Shown here piece after piece: positions 58,090 to 64,000 of a stretch of 64,000 nt of DNA. The notes beneath the pieces were generated by a model. That model was not told the DNA's origin and searched no databases. It saw only the letters and a program-made list of their open reading frames with translations. Location of the stretch: the NCBI RefSeq assembly GCF_002813325.1, contig NZ_PHUG01000001.1, positions 2,046,001 through 2,110,000 on the forward strand, in the 5' to 3' direction. The DNA comes from Janthinobacterium sp. 64 (GTDB lineage: Bacteria > Pseudomonadota > Gammaproteobacteria > Burkholderiales > Burkholderiaceae_D). The position numbers were made by a program, and so were the translations under genes. How positions within the stretch are numbered: position 1 is the first letter of the stretch; the number at the start of each line of letters is the position of its first letter.

Positions 58090-59484
58090 TTACAGCTGAA
58101 AATACTTTTGCGCGTTTTCGTAGCAGATGCCGCGCACGATGGTGGCCAGCGCCTCGAAATCGTTCGGGTACTCCCCCCCCTGCACCCATTCGCCGATCTG
58201 GCGGCACACCAGGCGGCGGAAGTAGTCGTGACGCGGGTAGGAAGCGAAGCTGCGCGAATCGGTCACCATGCCGACGAACACGCCCAGCACGCTGTGATTG
58301 CCGAAGCCGACCAGCTGCTGCAGGTTGCCTTCCTTGTGGTCGTTGAACCACCAGGCCGGGCCGAACTGCAGCTTGCCCGCCACCGTGCCATCCTGGAAGT
58401 TGCCCACCATCGTAGACAGCACTTCATTCATGTTCGGGTTCAGGCAGAACAGCATGGTTTTCGGCAGGCGGTCGTCCAGGTCCAGGGCGTTGAGCAGGGA
58501 GGCCAGGCCGGCACTGCAGCCCATGTCCGAGATCGAGTCATAGCCCGTGTCCGGGCCCAGCAAGCCGCGCATGCGGTCGTTGTTGTTGCGCTGCGCGCCG
58601 ATGTGCAGGCACATGGTCCAGCCATAGTTCGCATACACGCGGCCGATCGCTTCCAGCAGGCCGCGCAAGTACAAGCCATTTTCCGCGTCGCTGAGCAAGG
58701 TGCCTTGCAGGCGCTTGGCGAACAGCGCTTCGAGTTCCTCGGCGCTGGCCGCCTGCACGGGCAGGGTCACGTCGACGGCGTGGTCCGAGATGCGCGCACC
58801 GCGAGAATGGAAGAATTCCACGCGCACGGCCAGCGCGGCGATCAGCGAGGCAAACGAGGTGACGGGAACATCGGCCACGGCGCTCAGGCGCTGCAGATAC
58901 TCGGGGAAACGCGGCTGGTTGATGCGCATGGCCTTGTCCGGACGGTAGGCGGGCAGCACGCGCGTCTTCAGGCCGGAGGCGGCGATTTGCGCATGCTGCA
59001 GCAGGTCGTCGGCCGGATCGTCGGTGGTGCAGGCGATTTCCACGCCAGCCTGTTCCAGCAACGACCAGGTATCCATCGTTGCCAGCATGGCGTTGGCCTG
59101 CTCCCAGATGGCGTCCGCATTCGCTTCATTGATCAGCAAGTCGATATTGAAGATGCGGCGCAGCTCCAGATGGCTCCAGTGGTGGATCGGATTGCCGATG
59201 GCCAATGGCAGCACCTTGCAGAAGGCGCGGAATTTTTCCTGGTCCGAACGCGCGCCCGTGATGAACTCCTCGGCCACGCCGGCCGTGCGCATCAGGCGCC
59301 ATTTGTAATGGTCGCCCGCCAGCCACAACTCGGCGATGTTGCGGAAGGTCTTGCGGCTGGCGATCTCGCCCTGCTGCAAATGCGAGTGGTAATCGATGAT
59401 CGGCAGGTCGGCCGCCACTTCGTGGTACAGCTTGCGGGCCGTCTCGGTGGTGAGAAGAAAATCCTGATTCATGAACTCGGTCAT
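58090..59484 (-). CDS. uxaC: Glucuronate/galacturonate isomerase
   Basis: A 464-residue uronate isomerase that converts D-galacturonate to tagaturonate (and D-glucuronate to fructuronate). The amidohydrolase-type metal site is visible as IIDYHSHLQQGEIA near residue 30; GNPIHHWSHLELRRIF, MCLHIGAQRNNN and DSRSFASYPRHDYFRR are conserved UxaC blocks. The ATG at 59482-59484 has AAGGAGAT seven bases upstream, preferred over a 23-codon extension. First gene of the island. No uxuA or uxuB accompanies it, so the cluster as seen handles galacturonate only. Confidence 0.95.
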   Translation of the reverse strand: MTEFMNQDFLLTTETARKLYHEVAADLPIIDYHSHLQQGEIASRKTFRNIAELWLAGDHYKWRLMRTAGVAEEFITGARSDQEKFRAFCKVLPLAIGNPIHHWSHLELRRIFNIDLLINEANADAIWEQANAMLATMDTWSLLEQAGVEIACTTDDPADDLLQHAQIAASGLKTRVLPAYRPDKAMRINQPRFPEYLQRLSAVADVPVTSFASLIAALAVRVEFFHSRGARISDHAVDVTLPVQAASAEELEALFAKRLQGTLLSDAENGLYLRGLLEAIGRVYANYGWTMCLHIGAQRNNNDRMRGLLGPDTGYDSISDMGCSAGLASLLNALDLDDRLPKTMLFCLNPNMNEVLSTMVGNFQDGTVAGKLQFGPAWWFNDHKEGNLQQLVGFGNHSVLGVFVGMVTDSRSFASYPRHDYFRRLVCRQIGEWVQGGEYPNDFEALATIVRGICYENAQKYFQL

Positions 59485-59553
59485 CGTAGCTATCTCCTTG
59501 CTGCGCGCGACGGGCATCGCGCTATGTTTTGTCGTGGCACCAAACTGGCGCAC

Positions 59554-59567
59554 TCTGATATATCAGA
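59554..59567. promoter_or_regulatory. 14-base palindrome, candidate operator of uxaC
   Basis: TCTGATATATCAGA is perfectly self-complementary and overlaps the probable uxaC -10 box; a further TATATCAG half-site follows at 59581-59588. The overlap fits repression by the island's GntR regulator (inference). Confidence 0.5.
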
Positions 59568-59592
59568 ATAGTAAATGTAATATATCAGTAAA
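59565..59592 (-). promoter_or_regulatory. Candidate promoter of the galacturonate island
   Basis: On the minus strand, TTTACT (59592-59587), a 16-base spacer and TATTCT (59570-59565) resemble -35 and -10 boxes and would start transcription about 75 bases before uxaC. Confidence 0.42.
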
Positions 59593-60030
59593 AGCAAGAA
59601 GAAATATCAAGAGAGAAAAAGTGAGGGGGAGGAAACAACAGCTTGAAAAATTCCGAGGATCGCTGGGCAGCTCGGCAAATACCGCCAAAATGGCACCCTG
59701 CCCTGTGTCCGTTTGGCCGCAGGCTGCGGCTACGTCAGCATCTTCATTGTGCCGACCGTCACTTGCGATGATCCATGACGCAAGCGGAATCGACGTAATG
59801 GTGTTTTTGAGCGATCGAACAGCATTGAACGTGCGAGGCTCTTTTCTTCCATGTATCGGAGGATCGATGATCAAACGATTTCGGTGAATCGTCGAAATCT
59901 GATGTTGGTGCCATGGCTGCTTGAGTACCCCCGAAGCACAGGGGGACATCGACACTCGGCTGGGACGGATAATCACCTATAATTCCGAGGGTAGCGCCCT
60001 CCACTGCCGATCAGCTCCCCCATACCAAAG

Positions 60031-60735
60031 ATGAATACCAACCACCCATCCAGCAAGCGCATCCTGATCGTGGAAGACGACGCTGACAGCGCCAGTATTC
60101 TTGAGGCCTATCTGCGGCGTGACGACTTCGAAGTGGAAATCGCCAGGGACGGCGTACAGGCAGTCGATCTGTATACGAGTTGGCAGCCGGATCTGGTGTT
60201 GCTCGACCTGATGCTGCCACGCCTGTCCGGCACCGACGTACTGTCGCATATCCGCCGCTGCGGCGACACGCCAGTGATCATGGTGTCCGCCATCGGCGAC
60301 GAACCGGAAAAACTGGGCGCGCTGCGCTATGGCGCCGACGATTACGTGGTCAAGCCCTACAGCCCGAAAGAAGTGGTGGCGCGGACCCACGCGGTATTGC
60401 GTCGCTGGCAGCCGCGTGTGGGCGCCGGCAGCGTGATGCGGCATGGTCTGCTCACCGTCGATACGGCATCGTTCAAGGCAGTGATCGTGGATCGCGCCGC
60501 GCAGGAACATGAGCTCGACCTCACTCCCACCGAATTTCATCTGCTGACCATCATGCTGCGCGCGCCGTTCAAGGCGTTTACCCGCAGCGAATTGCTGGCA
60601 GCCTGCCTGCCCGACAGCGACGCCCTTGAGCGCGTGGTCGATACGCACATCTCCAACCTGCGCAGGAAACTTGGCGTTCATGGCCTCGTCAACGTGCTGC
60701 TGACCGTGCGCTCAGTCGGCTACAGGTTCCAGTAA
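60031..60735 (+). CDS. OmpR-family response regulator (AdeR/BaeR-like)
   Basis: A 234-residue two-component response regulator. The receiver domain has the acidic pocket EDD (15-17), phospho-acceptor Asp59 in LLDLMLP and Lys108 in YVVKPYS. The C-terminal winged HTH covers about residues 135-233 (DLTPTEFHLLTIML, VDTHISNLRRKLG, VRSVGYRFQ). The ATG has no strong ribosome site. The histidine kinase starts two bases after its stop. The adjacent convergent RND pump gene suggests it controls efflux, like AdeRS with AdeABC; this is inference. Confidence 0.92.
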   Translation: MNTNHPSSKRILIVEDDADSASILEAYLRRDDFEVEIARDGVQAVDLYTSWQPDLVLLDLMLPRLSGTDVLSHIRRCGDTPVIMVSAIGDEPEKLGALRYGADDYVVKPYSPKEVVARTHAVLRRWQPRVGAGSVMRHGLLTVDTASFKAVIVDRAAQEHELDLTPTEFHLLTIMLRAPFKAFTRSELLAACLPDSDALERVVDTHISNLRRKLGVHGLVNVLLTVRSVGYRFQ

Positions 60736-60737
60736 AC

Positions 60738-61922
60738 ATGCGAGGCCTCATTCGGAAATGGCGGCGCCAGGGCGTACCGCTGTGGGTGTGGATGGGTCTA
60801 CGCATGAGCACGCTGGCGATCATTGCGGTGGTGGTGATCGCGCTGGCGATGTGGGTGTACCTCAAGGGAAAAGAGAACAGCTACATCCAGAAGATTCCGC
60901 TGGATGTGCGCGCACAGATGGAAATGCTGCTCCAGGCACCACAGGAAAATGCCGACCTGATCTGGAGCTTGTTACGCGAGCATTACAACATCGCACTGTT
61001 CCTGCCAGGCCTGCCCGGCGAGGAATGGTGGATGGTGGCGGCAATGGTGGCCATCGTCACACCTTTCATCATCATCAGCGCGTTGCTGGTGTCACGCTCA
61101 ATCTCGCGCCAGTTCACCGTGCTGAGCGCGGCCGTGCGCAAGGTGCGCGATGGGGATTTTTCGATCCACCTGGCGTCAGCGCCACGAGCGCCGCAAGAAC
61201 TGGCGGAGCTGACCGACAATTTCAATGACATGGGGCGCCGCCTTGCCCAGTACGAGCGCGAACTTGAAGAGTCAAGTGTCATGCTGGCGCACGAGCTGCG
61301 CACACCGCTCAACGCAGCCATGGGGCGCCTTCAGGCAATCCTCGACGACGTGTTCCCGCTGGAACCCGATCAATTGCGCAAAGTACACGCCCAGCTGGAA
61401 CAGATCAACCGGCTGGTCGGCGACCTGCACCTGATGTCGTTGGCTCGGGCAGGACAGTTAGGGCTGGAAATCGATCACTTCAGCGTGCGCGAGCTGTTGC
61501 TCGAAAGGCTGGAGTGGGCCACGCTGCGTATTGCCGCGACGGGACTGGTCGTGCACACGCGCTGCGACCCCGCACTGACGCTGCGGGCGGACCGCGACCG
61601 CGTCGGCCAGACGGTCTCGATCCTGATTGAAAACGTGCTGCGCTACGCCAGCGATGGCGGCGTACTGGACATAACGGCGTACGCGGAAGGCGACATGGCG
61701 TGCATCGTCGTGGCCGACCGCGGCCCCGGCATGGACGAAAACCATCTGTCGCGCGCGGTTGACCGCTTCTGGCGCGCCGAGGATTCGCGTTCGCGGCACC
61801 TGGGCGGCAGCGGCCTGGGACTGGCGATCGCTGCCGCAATTTGCGAGAGCCACAGCGGTGCGCTGGCGTGTCGCAACCGCAGTGGTGGCGGGTTGGAGAT
61901 CGTGCTTACGCTGCCGGCTTAG
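60738..61922 (+). CDS. Sensor histidine kinase (AdeS-like)
   Basis: A 394-residue membrane kinase. TM1 is at about residues 22-44, a short periplasmic loop follows (~50 residues), TM2 at about 97-119, HAMP to about 175, the HisKA dimerisation helix with phospho-acceptor His185 in LAHELRTPLNA, then the ATPase domain with ILIENVLRYA (N box), VADRGPGMDENH and GSGLGLAIAAAI. It forms one unit with the response regulator (two-base gap). Its end overlaps the convergent RND gene by 17 bases. Confidence 0.92.
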   Translation: MRGLIRKWRRQGVPLWVWMGLRMSTLAIIAVVVIALAMWVYLKGKENSYIQKIPLDVRAQMEMLLQAPQENADLIWSLLREHYNIALFLPGLPGEEWWMVAAMVAIVTPFIIISALLVSRSISRQFTVLSAAVRKVRDGDFSIHLASAPRAPQELAELTDNFNDMGRRLAQYERELEESSVMLAHELRTPLNAAMGRLQAILDDVFPLEPDQLRKVHAQLEQINRLVGDLHLMSLARAGQLGLEIDHFSVRELLLERLEWATLRIAATGLVVHTRCDPALTLRADRDRVGQTVSILIENVLRYASDGGVLDITAYAEGDMACIVVADRGPGMDENHLSRAVDRFWRAEDSRSRHLGGSGLGLAIAAAICESHSGALACRNRSGGGLEIVLTLPA

Positions 61923-64000
61923 TGCGCAGCGAAAACAGCAAGTCGTAGGCCACCGGTATCAACCCCAGCGTCACCAGCGTGCCCAATGCCAGCCCGCCGA
62001 TCATGGTGATCGCCATACCGGTCCACAGCGGCCCGGCGAACAGCATCAGCGGCACCAGGCCCACGATGCAGGTCAGCTTGGTCATCAGGATCGGACGGAA
62101 GCGCTTGATGGCCGCGGCCACCACTGCTTCGCGCCGGGTACAGCCGGTGTCGAGTTCCGCATCGATCCGCTCGAGCAGCAGCACCGCGTTGTTGACGATG
62201 ATGCCGGCCAGCGCAAGCAGGCCAAAGGTTGCCATGAAACCGAACGGATAGCCGGTGAGCAGCAGCGCGGTGGCCGCGCCGATCAGCACGAACGGCACGC
62301 TGGACGCCACGATCACCACCTTGCGCAGCGAATTGAACTGCCACACGAACAACAGCATGATCGCGCATAGCGCATGCGGCATGAAACCGAGCAGCGCCTG
62401 GTTGACTTCAGCAGAGTCTTCCAATTCTCCGCCCAGCTTGATCTTGTAACCTGGCTCCAGCTTGATGGTGGCAATGTCGCCGGCCAGCGTGTCGGCGATT
62501 TCGCTTGCCGTCATGCCGGGATGGCGGCCGGTGACCGTGACCGCCGGCGCCAGGTCGCGGCGGATGATCACCGACGGCTCGCTGCCGGTGGTCACCCGTG
62601 CCACCGAGCCTAGCGGCACTGGCGTGCCCTCGGCCGGGAAGACCATGGTTTCCTCCGGGGCGCCACGCTCGCTGGCATCGCCGCGCAGCACTACCGGCAC
62701 CGTCACGCCGTCATCATGGATGCCGGTGACGGTAGCGCCACCGTAGCGCAATTGCAGTGCTTTGGCGATGTCGGCGCTGGACACACCGGCGCGGCGGGCA
62801 TTGACCTGGTCCACCTCGATCACATAGCGCGGCACGCGCGCCTCCCAGTCATCGTGCACGTCCATGCTACCCGGCAACTCGCGCAGGCGCTCGGCGATGC
62901 GTTGCGCAATCCGCTGCAACACTTCCTGATCCGGTCCCGTCACGCGGTAGGCCACCACGCCCGACTCGGTCGATCCCAGCGAGAATCGCTTCGGTTCGGC
63001 ACGCACGTTGGGCATGGTCGCCAGAGTGTGGCGGCGCACACGGTCGATCACGGCGTCGACGTCAGTGCCTGGTTTCACGCTGACCGTGAAGTAGGCGATA
63101 TTGGGTGCCGGCAGGGTGGGCGCCAGTCCGAGCACGATGCGCGGACCGCCATCGGCCACGTAGCCGATGCTGTCGACCACCTCGGGATTGGCTTTGCGGT
63201 CGCCCAGCCACGTACTCAGGGTGCGCACCGTTTGCAGCGTCACGCGCGAGTCCACGCCCGGCTGCAAGGTCACCGGGATCTGGAACTGCAGCCGGTCGGA
63301 GCGCGGCAGGAAATCGTATGGTATCGACGCCAGCACCGTCACCGCGCCGGCCAGTGCCAGGGTCATGGTGCCGATGAACAGCAGCTTATGGTCCAGGAGC
63401 GTGGTGATCACGGTGCGGTAGCCGCGATAGAAGCGGGTATCGTAGTGTTCCGCACCGGCGTGCAGCGGCTCCACCGTCGCAAAGTGGAAACACAGCAGCG
63501 GCGTGACCGTGATGCTGAGCAGCCAGGAGCCAAGCAGGGTCACGGCCAGCACGATAGCCAGTGACTGGAGGTATTCGTTGGTGGAGGTCTGGCCGAAGAA
63601 GAACGGCGAGAATGCCAGGATAATGGCCAGCGACGACGTAAGCAGGGGAATGGCCAGCGTTCGGCCCGCTTCCTCGCAGGCGTGCGCGCGGTCTTCGCCG
63701 GCCACCAGGCGCCGTTCGATGTCTTCGGCGATCACGATGCCGTTATCCACCAGCAGGCCGAGCGCCAGGATGATGGCGGCGATCGACACCGTCTGCAACT
63801 CCACATTCAGGGCGCGCATCGCGATCAGCGCTGCCAGAATGGTGAGCGGCACGATGGCGCCCACGATCAGGCCCGTACGCCAGCCCAGGAACAGCATCAC
63901 CACGGCCATCACGATCACGACCGTCTCGCCCATCACATGGTGCATCTTGCTCATTTCGCGCGCCACCACGTCGGGCTGGAACGTCACGATGTGCAGCTGG
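61906..64000 (-). CDS. RND efflux transporter, inner-membrane permease (C-terminal ~700 residues)
   Basis: Partial gene; the N-terminal third lies beyond the right edge. AcrB-type hydrophobe/amphiphile efflux permease. Visible are TM helices of the first half (ETVVIVMAVVMLFLGWRTGL, LGLLVDNGIVIAEDIERR), the second porter region (about residues 250-510 of the visible part), and the last helix bundle (ALAGIIVNNAVLLLERID, MIGGLALGTLVTLGLIPVAY). The proton-relay position usually written DD in helix 4 is DN here. It would pump drugs, solvents or metabolites with a membrane-fusion and an outer-membrane partner, presumably upstream off-window. Confidence 0.92.
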   Translation of the reverse strand, partial: QLHIVTFQPDVVAREMSKMHHVMGETVVIVMAVVMLFLGWRTGLIVGAIVPLTILAALIAMRALNVELQTVSIAAIILALGLLVDNGIVIAEDIERRLVAGEDRAHACEEAGRTLAIPLLTSSLAIILAFSPFFFGQTSTNEYLQSLAIVLAVTLLGSWLLSITVTPLLCFHFATVEPLHAGAEHYDTRFYRGYRTVITTLLDHKLLFIGTMTLALAGAVTVLASIPYDFLPRSDRLQFQIPVTLQPGVDSRVTLQTVRTLSTWLGDRKANPEVVDSIGYVADGGPRIVLGLAPTLPAPNIAYFTVSVKPGTDVDAVIDRVRRHTLATMPNVRAEPKRFSLGSTESGVVAYRVTGPDQEVLQRIAQRIAERLRELPGSMDVHDDWEARVPRYVIEVDQVNARRAGVSSADIAKALQLRYGGATVTGIHDDGVTVPVVLRGDASERGAPEETMVFPAEGTPVPLGSVARVTTGSEPSVIIRRDLAPAVTVTGRHPGMTASEIADTLAGDIATIKLEPGYKIKLGGELEDSAEVNQALLGFMPHALCAIMLLFVWQFNSLRKVVIVASSVPFVLIGAATALLLTGYPFGFMATFGLLALAGIIVNNAVLLLERIDAELDTGCTRREAVVAAAIKRFRPILMTKLTCIVGLVPLMLFAGPLWTGMAITMIGGLALGTLVTLGLIPVAYDLLFSLRTKPAA

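Larger units (their letters stand above)
59485..60030. other. Intergenic region between uxaC and the two-component system
   Basis: 546 bases. The part nearest uxaC (to about 59600) is AT-rich and holds its promoter and palindrome. The middle (about 59640-59930) has open frames on both strands but none resembles a known protein or has a ribosome site. A perfect TATAAT at 59978-59983 lies 47 bases before the response regulator and is probably its -10 box. Confidence 0.5.

Noticed and set aside
59563..59976. 137-residue minus-strand frame upstream of the two-component system
   Set aside because: No ribosome site, no recognisable domain, and it overlaps a similar-quality frame on the other strand; possible old remnant but not supportable as a gene.

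Overview
The window is high-GC, gene-dense chromosomal DNA. Gene content and protein sequences point to a Gram-negative betaproteobacterium of the Burkholderiales, most like Oxalobacteraceae (Janthinobacterium/Massilia/Duganella). The evidence is the sdhCDAB-sdhE-gltA and odhAB order with a GntR regulator and mdh beside it, the Burkholderiales families DUF2863 and DUF3563, and Burkholderia-type enzyme sequences. No rRNA, tRNA, CRISPR array, intact insertion sequence or integrase was recognised.

Region 1 (1-18,290) is a TCA-cycle block. Read leftward it holds sdhC, sdhD, sdhA, sdhB, sdhE, gltA, then odhA and odhB (cut by the left edge). A GntR regulator and mdh diverge around 12.5 kb, followed rightward by a CitE-like lyase, a small MliC-like exported protein and acnA. 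A LysR regulator, a flavodoxin-fold NAD(P)H reductase and an HxlR regulator sit between gltA and odhA, where related genomes usually have the two genes adjacent. Region 2 (18.3-28.0 kb) holds single genes: DUF2863, a CYTH protein, an M14 carboxypeptidase, a TetR regulator, a coiled-coil membrane protein, an acetyl/succinyl-CoA transferase with a divergent LysR, a FucP/GluP-type sugar permease, DUF3563 and an FMN reductase. Region 3 (28.1-34.8 kb) is an L-lactate module: permease, lutB, lutC and lutA on the minus strand, with a divergent FadR-family regulator and then a membrane diguanylate cyclase preceded by an operator-like palindrome.

Region 4 (35-48 kb) is surface and signalling: a TorF-type outer-membrane protein, a dCache chemoreceptor, a small lipoprotein with an apparent frameshift, a ~2,100-residue autotransporter built of Ig-like repeats (three nearly identical 810-bp units), a broken phage-tail-collar gene, and a second chemoreceptor. 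Region 5 (48.2-59.6 kb) is a pectin/galacturonate catabolic island on the minus strand: uxaC, uxaA, uxaB, exuT, a porin, a GH28 polygalacturonase lipoprotein, kdgK and an FCD-type GntR regulator. Together these would cleave polygalacturonate, import galacturonate and convert it to 2-keto-3-deoxy-6-phosphogluconate; the final aldolase is not in the window. Region 6 (60.0-64.0 kb) is a two-component system facing an RND efflux pump gene that runs off the right edge.

Most of the window is ordinary metabolism. The parts most worth a second look are the repeat autotransporter with its broken collar neighbour, the operator-like palindrome in front of the diguanylate cyclase, the palindrome-promoter arrangement at mdh/gntR, and the frameshifted lipoprotein.
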